Assembly (NCBI GenBank): GCA_016935985.1
Contig: JAFGPW010000008.1
Location: forward strand, 1-64,000
DNA from: Candidatus Woesearchaeota archaeon
GTDB lineage: Archaea > Nanobdellota > Nanobdellia > Woesearchaeales > JAFGPW01
Length of the DNA: 64,000 nucleotides
Reading direction: 5' to 3'
Within the stretch, counting starts at the first letter, position 1. Each line of letters begins with the position of its first letter. This document shows, piece by piece, positions 49,891-58,086 of this stretch. Under the pieces are notes generated by a model that was not told the origin of the DNA, searched no databases, and saw only the letters and a list, made by a program, of their open reading frames with translations. A program made the translations under genes and the position numbers.

Positions 49891-50187
49891 GAAATCCTTA
49901 AATCAAAGATACCTGTCCTGGTAGATTTTTGGGCGCCGTGGTGCCAACCCTGTCTGATGATGGCTCCCGCTTTGGATAGTTTATCTGAGGAATTAGACGG
50001 CAAATTGAAAATAGGCAAACTTGATACTGAGCCCCTAGAACATCAAGAGTTAGCAATACAGTATCAGATTCGAAGTATACCCAATATGAAATTATTTAAA
50101 GATGGGAAAGTGATTAAAGACTTTATCGGTTTTCGTCCAAAAGAAATGTTAAAGTCAGAATTAGAAAAAGAAATTAATTTTTCTTGA
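49849..50187 (+). CDS. trxA: Thioredoxin
   Basis: 112 residues. The fold is complete (VLVDFWAPWCQPCLMMAPAL; cis-Pro in IRSIPNMKLFKDGKVI). The active site is WCQPC instead of the usual WCGPC, which should change the redox potential. It is followed by the TDT transporter and thioredoxin reductase, so the reductant supply is encoded together. The promoter lies in the duplicated leader (TATA-like ACTATATAAG near 49774). Confidence 0.92.
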   Translation: MSKVVEITNKNFNTEILKSKIPVLVDFWAPWCQPCLMMAPALDSLSEELDGKLKIGKLDTEPLEHQELAIQYQIRSIPNMKLFKDGKVIKDFIGFRPKEMLKSELEKEINFS

Positions 50188-50202
50188 GGATTCAACTATA
50201 CG

Positions 50203-51324
50203 ATGGGAGCCTATACGAAAAGACAATGGACAGAAGAACTAAAATTCAGTTTTATTAAAACATTTAACCCTATCTGGTTTGCTACTGTGCTTGGTTTTGG
50301 GGGAATAGCCTTAGCGTCCGAATTAGTGAGAACGCTTTTCAATATACAATGGCTTAACTTCATCTCTTTTTTTTTGGTTTATTCCAACCTGATCCTATTT
50401 ATATTTTTGTTTTTAGTCTGGACTTTAAAAGTGGTATTCCATCTTAATTCTTTCATCGCGGAACTGAAACACCCTGTAATCGCCGGGTTTCATTCTTTGA
50501 TGCCGGCGGCAATCATAATGGTTTCAATAAACTTTTCAAAACTTGGACCTATCCTTTCTCTTTGGAATTATCAAGGAACTTCTATCTTATTATGGATGCT
50601 TGGTGCCGTCATCGAATTTATGTTGTTGACCTTAACAATTTATTATTTGATTGTCAATGAAGAAATGCACATTAATTTTGTCAATGGAGGATGGTTAGTC
50701 CCGCCTGTAGCCGCTTTGCTAACTACGATTGCTGGTTTAAATTTGGTCAAATACTTTTCTACAAATTTGTTAGGTGAATGCATTTTATGGATCAATTCAT
50801 TTTTCTTCGGTGTAGGATTCTTCATTTTTGTTATAATGGCAACGGCTTTATTTGATAAAATATTTTTTTTGGAAAAATTGGATCCTAAAGTCTTTCCCTC
50901 CCTTTGGATCATTTTGGTACCTTTTTCGTTGACAGCATTATCTCTGTCACTCTTCGCTGACCAAATAAGTGCTTACTTACCAAATCTTAAAAATGCTTTA
51001 ATGGGCATAGCCAGTTTAATCAATCCGATGTTAATCGGGGTGAGCATATGGCTGCTTATCACTCTCATTGTCTTGACTTATCATTATTTAAGAAATATCA
51101 AACTTCCTTATGGGGTTGGTTGGTGGGCCTTCATCTTCCCTACTGCTTCTGTAGCCATCGCTTCGTTGAACCAAGCAGTTTTATTTGAACAACGATTTTT
51201 CGCATATTGCGGTATTGTAATCTACATATTCTTGATAACAATATTCATTATAGTATTACTAAGAACCATTAGACATTTCTTACCATTTAAACAAACCAAA
51301 AAAATAAATGATGAAAATGGATAG
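50203..51324 (+). CDS. TDT/TehA-SLAC1 family membrane transporter
   Basis: 373 residues, ten hydrophobic helices. FNPIWFATVLGFGGIALASE, ELKHPVIAGFHSLMPAAIIM and GWWAFIFPTASVAIAS match the TehA/SLAC1 architecture of anion or dicarboxylate channels and tellurite/sulfite exporters. Its setting between thioredoxin and thioredoxin reductase hints at a sulfur-related anion such as sulfite; this is inference. Its last 17 bases overlap the reductase gene. Confidence 0.85.
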   Translation: MGAYTKRQWTEELKFSFIKTFNPIWFATVLGFGGIALASELVRTLFNIQWLNFISFFLVYSNLILFIFLFLVWTLKVVFHLNSFIAELKHPVIAGFHSLMPAAIIMVSINFSKLGPILSLWNYQGTSILLWMLGAVIEFMLLTLTIYYLIVNEEMHINFVNGGWLVPPVAALLTTIAGLNLVKYFSTNLLGECILWINSFFFGVGFFIFVIMATALFDKIFFLEKLDPKVFPSLWIILVPFSLTALSLSLFADQISAYLPNLKNALMGIASLINPMLIGVSIWLLITLIVLTYHYLRNIKLPYGVGWWAFIFPTASVAIASLNQAVLFEQRFFAYCGIVIYIFLITIFIIVLLRTIRHFLPFKQTKKINDENG

Positions 51325-52240
51325 GCAAACATATGATTTAATTATAGTAGGGGCCGGTCCTGCGGGGTTGACTGCTTCGATTTATGCCTCTCGTTTTGGA
51401 ATAAATCACCTAGTTATCGGAACTTTAATTGATGGAAGAATGGCAGAAGCCCATAAAGTCTGCAATTTCCCTTCTGAAGTAGATATTAATGGATATGAAC
51501 TAGTGAGAAAAATGGAGGGTTCTGTGAAAAATTATGGAGCAGCACTCGAACCAGATAAAGTGGCTAAAGTAACCAAAAAAGATAACGGGTTTTTAATCAA
51601 GACAATGGGCGGTAAAGAATTTTTGTCCAAGACTTTACTTATTGCAATCGGAGCGGAGAGAAAAAAACTGATCATTCCTGATGAAGAAAAGTTTTTAGGT
51701 AGGGGGGTTAGTTATTGCGCTACATGCGATGCAGCTTTCTTTAAGAATAAAATTGTAGCGGTGGTTGGGGGAAACAGTGCTGCATTAACCACAGCTGATT
51801 ATTTGGCTGATTTGGCAAAAAAAGTATATGTCATCCATGGTGAAGATAAACTGAAAGCAGATAAACTATGGCAGGAGCATATCACAAAAAATCCTAAAAT
51901 AGAGCTGGTCTTGGGCAACAAAATTAAAATATTACGAGGGGAAAATTCTCTCGAATTTGTTATTTTGGAAAAGGGCATCCAAGGAAAAAATGAATTAAAG
52001 ATTGACGGGATCTTTGTAGAGCTCGGTATTGACCCGAACACACGGATTCTTAATGAGTTTGATTTAGAAAAAGACGGAAACGATTTTATCAAGATTAAAG
52101 AGGATGGTTCAACAAACATTAGGGGGATATGGGCGGCAGGCGATATCACTTCTGGCTCAAACAATTTTCGCCAGATTGTCACTGCCTGCTCTGAAGGAGC
52201 GATTGCTGCTAATAGCATTCACTCCCACTTAAAGTCTTAG
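51308..52240 (+). CDS. trxB: Thioredoxin reductase
   Basis: 310 residues. FAD site LIIVGAGPAGLTASIYASRF, redox pair CATC in GVSYCATCDAAFF, NAD(P)H site VAVVGGNSAALTTADYLA and C-terminal FAD motif GIWAAGDITSG are all present. The Arg pair usual for NADPH is not evident after the second Gly motif, so cofactor preference is uncertain. The C-terminal third is duplicated in the pseudogene at 55431. Confidence 0.92.
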   Translation: MMKMDRQTYDLIIVGAGPAGLTASIYASRFGINHLVIGTLIDGRMAEAHKVCNFPSEVDINGYELVRKMEGSVKNYGAALEPDKVAKVTKKDNGFLIKTMGGKEFLSKTLLIAIGAERKKLIIPDEEKFLGRGVSYCATCDAAFFKNKIVAVVGGNSAALTTADYLADLAKKVYVIHGEDKLKADKLWQEHITKNPKIELVLGNKIKILRGENSLEFVILEKGIQGKNELKIDGIFVELGIDPNTRILNEFDLEKDGNDFIKIKEDGSTNIRGIWAAGDITSGSNNFRQIVTACSEGAIAANSIHSHLKS

Positions 52241-52260
52241 GATAATAAGGACGGGATAAA

Positions 52261-52380
52261 TATGAAGGAAGTCATAATTATTTTCTCCAAAGTCAAGATG
52301 GGAAATTGTGGTGGATACTAATATCAATGAATGCGCGGGCATTAGCAGAGGCGGAAGACGGGACATTTACGGAGAGGCAT
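52261..52380 (+). pseudogene. Remnant of MinD-like ATPase gene (copy of 55688 gene)
   Basis: GGGATAAATATGAAGGAAGT and the bases after it align with the start of the intact ATPase gene at 55679 (GGGATAAACATGAAAACAGT). The encoded MKEVIIIFSKVKMGN parallels MKTVAIISSKGGVGK. After an internal deletion, VDTNINECAGIS parallels VDADVNAPNLA. Stops interrupt the frame. It is the decayed counterpart of the 55688 gene in duplication copy 1. Confidence 0.6.
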
Positions 52381-52382
52381 AG

Positions 52383-52625
52383 ATGAAAAAAATATTCAAA
52401 GGCTGGTTATTCAACAGAATGGAAAAACTAGGAGGGAAGGTATTCAACCATGTCGGATGTGAAGGAGATGATGAACATTTTATCGATTTTTTAACTCAAT
52501 TCGTTCCTCATACGGGCGCACGGAGAAAAGTTATTTTCACAGTGGAATCAAAAAATGAGATAGAAGAGATTGAAGATTATACAATAGCTAAAGATTATAC
52601 AAAAGGAAAAAATCATGGAGATTAG
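52383..52625 (+). CDS. Small protein of unknown function
   Basis: 80 residues, charged, one Cys (VFNHVGCEGDDEHFIDFLTQ). No family is recognised. Its end overlaps the start of the truncated ZIP frame at 52615. It has the AT-rich codon use of the island. Confidence 0.45.
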   Translation: MKKIFKGWLFNRMEKLGGKVFNHVGCEGDDEHFIDFLTQFVPHTGARRKVIFTVESKNEIEEIEDYTIAKDYTKGKNHGD

Positions 52626-52764
52626 TATCATTATAGGGATAGCAATTATTACAGGGATAGCAATTTGTGCGATCAGCTCTGCAATAATTGATAGCATAGG
52701 CATTTATGTTGAAACGGATCCCATTTTCAATAAATGGCTATTCACACAATCAACTTCAAAATGA
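52615..52764 (+). pseudogene. Truncated ZIP transporter N-terminus
   Basis: 49 codons starting MEISIIIGIAIITGIAICAI and continuing SSAIIDSIGIYV. The intact ZIP gene at 53302 starts MEINTFAWITIFAVSSAVINSIGIFF. The shared start, helix and NKW further on show that this is a partial copy ending after the first helix. Its stop overlaps the ATG of the IscU-like gene, so it might still be translated and couple to it. Confidence 0.55.
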
Positions 52765-53246
52765 GTGAAAAACTTAAGGAAGAGCTGGAAGAATGCAAAA
52801 AAAATCTCAAAGAACTAGAAAGACTCAAGTTAGTAGAGCAGTCAGTAATAATGGGTTTGAGAGAAGAAGGATTTTCTGAAAAAGCACTTGAACTTTTCAG
52901 GTACAGAAAAAATTATTTGACTATACATCCTTCAGATTATAAGGCAAATGTGGTTGGCTCTTTTACTGGCTCTTGTGGCGACAAAGTCGAAATATATCTC
53001 AAGATAAAAGGAGATATGATCAAAGAAGCTAGGTTTCTTACTGATGGGTGTCCCGGTGCAGTTACCTCAGCGTCCGCATTAATCGAACTAGCCGTCGGAA
53101 AAAATACAGAAGAAGCGAGAAAGTTAAACGTCATATCAATTACGGAATATTTAAAAGAAGGTAGCAGAGGATTGCCTAAACATATGTATGATTGTTGCGG
53201 GATCGCTGTAGGGGCGCTCATAAATGCTCTCAAAAACTATAAATGA
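52761..53246 (+). CDS. IscU/NifU-like Fe-S scaffold with N-terminal helix
   Basis: About 161 residues. Residues 1-60 are a charged helical extension (EKLKEELEECKKNLKELERL). The scaffold domain follows with the cluster ligands Cys in GSFTGSCGDKVEIYL, LTDGCPGAVTSASAL and MYDCCGIAVGALI. The IscU Asp is present near the first Cys (GSCGD). The segment recognised by HscA-type chaperones is not seen. It may assemble or carry Fe-S clusters in the cytoplasm. ATG 52761 is chosen; ATG 52734 would add nine residues. Confidence 0.8.
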   Translation: MSEKLKEELEECKKNLKELERLKLVEQSVIMGLREEGFSEKALELFRYRKNYLTIHPSDYKANVVGSFTGSCGDKVEIYLKIKGDMIKEARFLTDGCPGAVTSASALIELAVGKNTEEARKLNVISITEYLKEGSRGLPKHMYDCCGIAVGALINALKNYK

Positions 53247-53301
53247 AATCAAAATATCAGACGATGAAAGAACGGTTTTGCAGATATAAAAAGAAGGAAC
53301 C

Positions 53302-54033
53302 ATGGAAATCAATACCTTTGCCTGGATAACAATTTTCGCAGTCAGTTCCGCAGTAATTAATAGTATAGGTATTTTTTTTGTTTATAAACATAACAAATGG
53401 ACCTCAAAAATAAAGGCTTATTTTATGTGTTTCGCTGCTGGGGTCTTGATTTCTACCCCTTTGATCTTAGTCTTGCCGAACGCTGTCAAACTTCATCCAT
53501 ATGCGGGTGTTTTTGCTTTGATCGGTTTTTTGTTCATGTTTCTCAGCAACGAATTGATTAAACGGAAAACAAGACAACAATCATTGGCCTTCGGGATTAC
53601 AGCTGTTGAAGGTATAGGGATACATTCTTTTATAGATGGATTAGTGTATACCGTAACATTCAGTGCAAGTCTATTGATTGGTTTTTTATCAGGCATAGGG
53701 CTTGTTGTTCATGAATTTGCAGAAGGCGTGATAACCTTCTCTGTTTTAATGAAAACCAGCGTCGGGAAGAAAAAAGCGGCATTTTATGCGTTTATCACTG
53801 CTGCCCTTACAACCCCCTTAGGGGCATTTATCGCGTATCCCTCAATAAGAAAACTTGACAGTTCTTTCTTGGGTTTGGCCTTGGGATTTGTGTGCGGAGT
53901 CCTGATTTATGTGTCAGCAGCCCATCTTCTCCCTGAAGCGAGAGAACATGAGAAAAAACATTCCATCTGGGCGTTTTTAGCGGGGGTTACTTTAGCCCTG
54001 TTCATCGTCTTTACAAAAATAGTCGGGGGATAG
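53302..54033 (+). CDS. ZIP family metal transporter
   Basis: 243 residues, eight helices. The metal-site helices IGIHSFIDGLVYTVTFSASL and GLVVHEFAEGVITFSVLMKT carry the conserved His, Asp and Glu. ZIP proteins import zinc, iron or manganese. It lies with an IscU-like gene and a winged-helix regulator 7 bases downstream, which suggests metal-responsive control. Confidence 0.9.
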   Translation: MEINTFAWITIFAVSSAVINSIGIFFVYKHNKWTSKIKAYFMCFAAGVLISTPLILVLPNAVKLHPYAGVFALIGFLFMFLSNELIKRKTRQQSLAFGITAVEGIGIHSFIDGLVYTVTFSASLLIGFLSGIGLVVHEFAEGVITFSVLMKTSVGKKKAAFYAFITAALTTPLGAFIAYPSIRKLDSSFLGLALGFVCGVLIYVSAAHLLPEAREHEKKHSIWAFLAGVTLALFIVFTKIVGG

Positions 54034-54040
54034 AAATTAG

Positions 54041-54385
54041 ATGATCACGTTTTCATGTAAAAAAATATCGAAGGAAGATTTAATCAAATGCGCTTTTGCA
54101 CTGAATAAAACCGAATATAATTTATTGGTGTTCTTGTTAAAGAATGATAAAAGCTTTACAGCGATACAAATTTCTGAAATGATGGAATTGGATAGAACAA
54201 CCATCCAAAAAGCTATAACACAACTAGTCAATAAAGGATTAGTGACAAGAAAACAAAAAAATATTTCTGGCGGAGGTTATACTTTTTTTTATTTAATTAC
54301 AAATAAGCAAGAGATTAAAAGCAAGATTAAAGAAGTTATCCGTAGATGGTGCAAGGGAGTTGAAGAAACAATCAATGAGATATAA
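54041..54385 (+). CDS. Winged-helix transcriptional regulator
   Basis: 114 residues. The HTH is FTAIQISEMMELDRTTIQKA followed by ITQLVNKGLVTRKQKN and a beta wing (ISGGGYTFFYLI), close to TrmB/MarR-type archaeal regulators. It directly follows the ZIP gene and is probably a local repressor; there is no effector domain. Confidence 0.8.
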   Translation: MITFSCKKISKEDLIKCAFALNKTEYNLLVFLLKNDKSFTAIQISEMMELDRTTIQKAITQLVNKGLVTRKQKNISGGGYTFFYLITNKQEIKSKIKEVIRRWCKGVEETINEI

Positions 54386-54630
54386 CCTTTGCGTACTAGA
54401 CGACTATCCCAAAAGCCCATTCTCAACAAATTTCTTTTACGAAGTGAAAGGTACTGTCATAAAAATCGAAGATTTTTAGGGTGCCTGAAATTTTTATTTC
54501 TGGGCATTCTAAAAGAAGAACGAGGTTTTGCCTAGTGAAAATTTAATCGCGTATAAGCCCCTATTATGAGGTGAGGCTGCAAGGCGACCGACCGAAGAGA
54601 CAGTATGACGCAGGAGCCTTTTTCACTTGA
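54386..54630. other. Intergenic region with hairpin
   Basis: AAAAATC-GAA-GATTTTT at 54461-54477 is a perfect 7-bp hairpin and a likely terminator for the regulator gene. ATAAGCCCCTATTAT near 54555 recurs as ATAAGCCCTATTAT near 55064, so this spacer also carries part of the island's repeated sequence. No gene is seen. Confidence 0.5.
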
Positions 54631-54999
54631 TTAAATAAAACTCATCCACATTAGCCATACGCCAAGTAGAACCAGGAAGAGTGCACTTAGCCATTGTTTC
54701 TTTTTGAATCTTTGAGCTTGTTTATGGATCATTTCGGGAAATCCGATTTTTGAAATTCCTTTCAATAATGTTGACCATCCTAAAATTGTAATTGCTACTT
54801 CCCAACTTGCCACCCAGACATTATGCAGAATTATGGTTACTAAACCCATTAGGAATGTAATATAGCCTGTAGATATGACAAATGCTTTATCGTCAGTCAT
54901 TTCTATAGTTCTGCCCAATTGTCGAGTAATGATAAACAAAGAGCCAAAAACAATAAAGAAACTTCCCCAAAGTCTTGCGAAAAAAATTGTGAGTTCCAT
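54631..54999 (-). CDS. Small membrane protein
   Basis: 122 residues with four hydrophobic helices (IFFARLWGSFFIVFGSLFII, STGYITFLMGLVTIILHNVW, VAITILGWSTLLKGI and the C-terminal ALFLVLLGVWLMWMSFI). It is the only gene in the island on this strand. No family recognised. Confidence 0.6.
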   Translation of the reverse strand: MELTIFFARLWGSFFIVFGSLFIITRQLGRTIEMTDDKAFVISTGYITFLMGLVTIILHNVWVASWEVAITILGWSTLLKGISKIGFPEMIHKQAQRFKKKQWLSALFLVLLGVWLMWMSFI

Positions 55000-55079
55000 A
55001 GAGTTTTATTTATTGATTAAAGTATATAATGTTTTCGGTTGAAATGGCGCCGAGTAATATTGCACATAAGCCCTATTAT

Positions 55080-55475
55080 ACGCGTCTGACTCGAAGGAAG
55101 ACCTGATTTTTAATGCAACGATGCCGAAGGCAAAATGTTAGAGTTTTTGGATGACTGACAAATTCGACCGTAGTGAGCGAATATGTCCGAAGGGCGAGAG
55201 GGGGGGGCTTTTGCTTTTGGATCTCTTCCAAAACCAGGGGCTTTTGGAACGGAAAAAGATTCCCCTGTTTTTCAAAAATGGTATCAACCTCATCTGAAGA
55301 ACAGGAATCTATAGTTAAAACGAGTGATTTTATTTTAAGTGTTTTTCCACTATACCATAAAATATATAACCTAATAGTGATTATTTTACCCACTACAATA
55401 ACTAAATGATCAAAGAATCGGGGTTGAAATATGAAAATGCCAAGAGTGGTCGAAATAACATACAATCATTTTAAT
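55080..55475 (+). repeat. Long direct repeat, copy 2
   Basis: The counterpart of 49436-49890, about 5.6 kb away in the same orientation. It includes a diverged version of the short frame (55183-55314, MSEGREGGAFAFGSL...) and the trxA promoter (CACTATACCATAAAATATAT), and runs into the trxA-trxB chimera. Confidence 0.8.
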
Positions 55476-55673
55476 GAATTAGACATAGAAAAAGGCGAAA
55501 GCGGATCCATTGAGACTAAAGAAGATGGTTCAACAAATATAAAAAGAACATGGGCGGCAGGAGATATTACTTCTGGACCGAACAATTTTCGCCAGATTGT
55601 CACTGCCCGCCCTAGAAGGGCAATTGCCACCGACAATGTCCTTTCTTACTTGGGTCTTAGTAAGATACGCTAA
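55431..55673 (+). pseudogene. Chimeric remnant: trxA start joined to trxB end
   Basis: 80 codons. The first 18 (MKMPRVVEITYNHFNELD) match the start of thioredoxin (MSKVVEITNKNFNTE). From codon 27 the frame matches the end of thioredoxin reductase (KEDGSTNIKRTWAAGDITSG, NNFRQIVTA). The whole interior, about 2.2 kb in copy 1, is missing. It keeps an open frame and promoter but lacks both active sites, so it is very likely non-functional. Confidence 0.8.
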
Positions 55674-55687
55674 AAAAGGGGATAAAC

Positions 55688-56470
55688 ATGAAAACAGTTG
55701 CAATCATCTCTTCCAAAGGGGGAGTAGGAAAAACAATGGTTAGTGTCTCTTTGATAGATTATGTCGCAAAGAGAGGTAAAAAAGTGATTGCTGTAGACGC
55801 AGATGTCAATGCCCCTAATTTGGCCAAATGGTTTGACGATATTGAAGAATGGGATACCGAAAAAGAGATCAAAGTCTTTCCACTCCCAAATAGGTATAAA
55901 AAGTGCAAGGATTTAAAATTGATTTGCGATGGAAAAGAATTACGCATAGAAGATGAAAAAAGGGGAAAAGCGTATTTAGCAAGGGGATTTATCCCTTCTT
56001 TCGCTAAATACAATTTAGATTTTGTCTATGGGGATATTCTCCAGGGGAAAACAGGTTCAGGAAAAGTTGTTGAGCAAACCCTGAAATTATCTGAAAATGG
56101 AGATTATGATTTGAGGATAATAGATACGGCTCCGGGCACGGGTTACCCGGTAATAACAGCCATCAAAAACTCTGATTATGTCATTATTGTTACAGAAGCT
56201 ACTGAATTAGGTTTACAAGATTTAATCAAGCTAATTGAAATAGCAAAAGTTAAACCTTATGGCATATTCATAAACAAAGTAGGGGACAATAAGAGGATAG
56301 TTAGTAAAATACAGGATGTTGCGGGGAATGACTTATTGGGATCATTAGATTACGATACAAGGATATTATCCGCGTTAGAGGAGCACAAACCGCCATTATT
56401 AATCATTCAAAATAAAAGTTTTGAGAACTTTTTGGAAACTGTGTTGAATAAGCTTGGGGGGGAGACTTAA
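55688..56470 (+). CDS. MinD-like P-loop ATPase, COG1149-related without Fe-S motifs
   Basis: 260 residues. The deviant Walker A is SSKGGVGKT, followed by VDADVNAPNLAKWF and IIDTAPGTGYPVITAIKNSD; VIIVTEATELGLQDLIKLIE is typical of the MinD/Mrp group. The order matches COG1149 proteins, which carry an inserted two-cluster ferredoxin domain. Here that region keeps only two Cys (KKCKDLKLICDG), so the clusters are lost. GDILQGKTGSGKVVEQTLKL is conserved. COG1149 proteins act in Fe-S cluster or electron transfer. It is the intact copy of the gene that is decayed at 52261. Confidence 0.75.
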   Translation: MKTVAIISSKGGVGKTMVSVSLIDYVAKRGKKVIAVDADVNAPNLAKWFDDIEEWDTEKEIKVFPLPNRYKKCKDLKLICDGKELRIEDEKRGKAYLARGFIPSFAKYNLDFVYGDILQGKTGSGKVVEQTLKLSENGDYDLRIIDTAPGTGYPVITAIKNSDYVIIVTEATELGLQDLIKLIEIAKVKPYGIFINKVGDNKRIVSKIQDVAGNDLLGSLDYDTRILSALEEHKPPLLIIQNKSFENFLETVLNKLGGET

Positions 56471-56566
56471 AGTAACTTAAAGTATGGTGTTGAGAACATT
56501 TGGATGTTGAGCACATTCGCTTTGATAGCGGCATTTGCGGTGGGTGCGAAAGGGCAAGGGCGATAG

Positions 56567-56905
56567 GGACCGGCCGTTCATCATCCCTGGGCCCTCCACT
56601 CGGATCTGGTATCAGCGGGCAGTGGCCATGACAGATTCACCTTTCCCGGCAGGAACGCTCATCTGACAGCCAGGTCGGCTCAAGAGGCTATCGGGGCTGC
56701 GGGGAGAAAGGCAGGTGTCACGAAGCGGACAAATCTCCACACCCTGCGGCACTCCTTCACGACGCACACGCTCGAGGACGGCTATGACGTGGCCGTCGTA
56801 CAGGCCCTCCTCGGCCATGCTGAGGTCAGGACGACGGTCGGCTACCTGCACCTGCTGAAGCCGAGTCTCATCCACACGAAAAGTCCGCTCGATGCGGACG
56901 AATGA
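56567..56905 (+). pseudogene. C-terminal remnant of a tyrosine recombinase
   Basis: An in-frame stretch with no start codon encodes DRFTFPGRNAHLTARSAQEA, then HTLRHSFTTHTLEDGYDVAV and ALLGHAEVRTTVGYLHLLKP. These hold the catalytic His-x-x-Arg, the second His (GHAEV) and the Tyr (VGYLHL) of XerC/D-type integrases. The N-terminal two thirds, with the first catalytic Arg, are missing, and a TAG closes the frame at 56564. Its GC content is chromosomal, so it may have been disrupted by island insertion rather than have arrived with it. Confidence 0.8.
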
Positions 56906-56974
56906 TTTATTTCTATATTGAAAATAATTATCAGCACCAAACCTTTTTAACGCCTCTTCCTTTCTCCTTCTCCG

Positions 56975-58027
56975 ATGCCAGAAAAAAAAGTCACCGAGCG
57001 CTCCGCGACCATCGCGGCCGCTGTCCCGGAGGTGGTCTCGAAGCGGATGCCGGTCTTCTACAACCCGGTGATGGCGCTCAACCGCGACCTCTCGGTCCTG
57101 CTGCTGCAGCACCTGAAGCGGAAAGCCATGCGCATCGCCGACCCGCTGGCAGGAAGCGGCATCAGGACGATCCGGTTCCTCAAGGAGCTGCCGCCCGGCA
57201 TGATCGAGAGCGTGCATGCGAACGACATGAAGGAGGATTTCGGAAGCGTCCTCGCGAAGAGCTTCAGGCTGTCGGGGCTCGACGACGCGAAGACCGTCGT
57301 CTCGGCGAAGGAGGCGAACCGGTTCCTGCTCGGGAGCAGGGGATTCGACTATATCGACATCGACCCGTTCGGCACGCCGAACCCCTTCCTCGACGCTGCC
57401 GCGAAACGCATCAAGGACAACGGGGTGCTCGCGGTGACCGCGACCGACACCTCGGCGCTCTGCGGCACCTATGTCAAGGTGTGCAGGCGCAACTACTGGG
57501 CAGAGCCCTCGCACTCATACCTGATGCACGAGCTCGGTCTCCGCATCCTGATACGGAAGGCGCAGCTCATCGCGGCCCAGTACGAGAAGGGGCTGGTGCC
57601 GCTCTACGCCTACGCGCATGACCACTACATGCGTATCTTTCTCGAGGCGCGGCGCGGAAAGAAGGCGGCAGATGCCGTCGTCGCGCAGCACGGCATGCAC
57701 GGGAAAGCAGGCCCGCTCTGGCTCGGCCCGCTCTGGGATGCGGGTCTCGCTGCGGCGGTCGCGAAGCGGAACCCCTGGCCCGAGCGCCAGCGGCTCCTCG
57801 ACACGATCGCCGCTGAGGCGGAGATACCGGTCGTCGGATTCGCCGACATCCACGAGATCGGGAGGCGCCTGAAGCTCCCCGTGCTCCCGAAGCGCGACGC
57901 GGTGATCGAAGCCATCAAGAAGGCAGGAAAGAAGGTCGCGCTCACGCACTTCTCCGAGACCGGGATTCGTACGGAAATCGGCCATGAAGAGCTTGACGAT
58001 CTGATGCGCAGCATGATTCAGGCATGA
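56975..58027 (+). CDS. trm1: tRNA (guanine-26-N2) dimethyltransferase Trm1
   Basis: 350 residues. VFYNPVMALNRDLSVLLLQH is the Trm1 N-terminal signature. The AdoMet site is ADPLAGSGIRTIRFLKEL, the catalytic motif is DIDPFGTPNPFLDAAA, and ATDTSALCGTYVKVCRRNYW is diagnostic. The C-terminal domain is present (TGIRTEIGHEELDDLM). It converts G26 to m2,2G in tRNA. It starts 70 bases after the recombinase remnant. Confidence 0.95.
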   Translation: MPEKKVTERSATIAAAVPEVVSKRMPVFYNPVMALNRDLSVLLLQHLKRKAMRIADPLAGSGIRTIRFLKELPPGMIESVHANDMKEDFGSVLAKSFRLSGLDDAKTVVSAKEANRFLLGSRGFDYIDIDPFGTPNPFLDAAAKRIKDNGVLAVTATDTSALCGTYVKVCRRNYWAEPSHSYLMHELGLRILIRKAQLIAAQYEKGLVPLYAYAHDHYMRIFLEARRGKKAADAVVAQHGMHGKAGPLWLGPLWDAGLAAAVAKRNPWPERQRLLDTIAAEAEIPVVGFADIHEIGRRLKLPVLPKRDAVIEAIKKAGKKVALTHFSETGIRTEIGHEELDDLMRSMIQA

Positions 58028-58086
58028 TGCGCCCTCATCAAAGAAGTAGGAATTCATAAAATATGAAGAGGCAAAAAATAGCGATA

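Larger units (their letters stand above)
49381..56905. mobile_element. AT-rich genomic island with recombinase remnant
   Basis: From about 49381 to 56475 the base composition falls sharply and codons end mostly in A or T, unlike both flanks. Gene content (thioredoxin system, TDT transporter, IscU-like, ZIP, MinD-like ATPase) forms one redox/metal theme. A tyrosine recombinase C-terminal remnant lies at the right edge (56567-56905), although its composition is GC-rich like the chromosome. I found no clear attachment-site repeats. The boundaries are approximate. Confidence 0.65.

Noticed and set aside
49686-50018. Reverse frame over the trxA start
   Set aside because: It is antisense to thioredoxin and its leader; its similarity to the reverse of 55076-55465 follows from the DNA repeat, not from coding.
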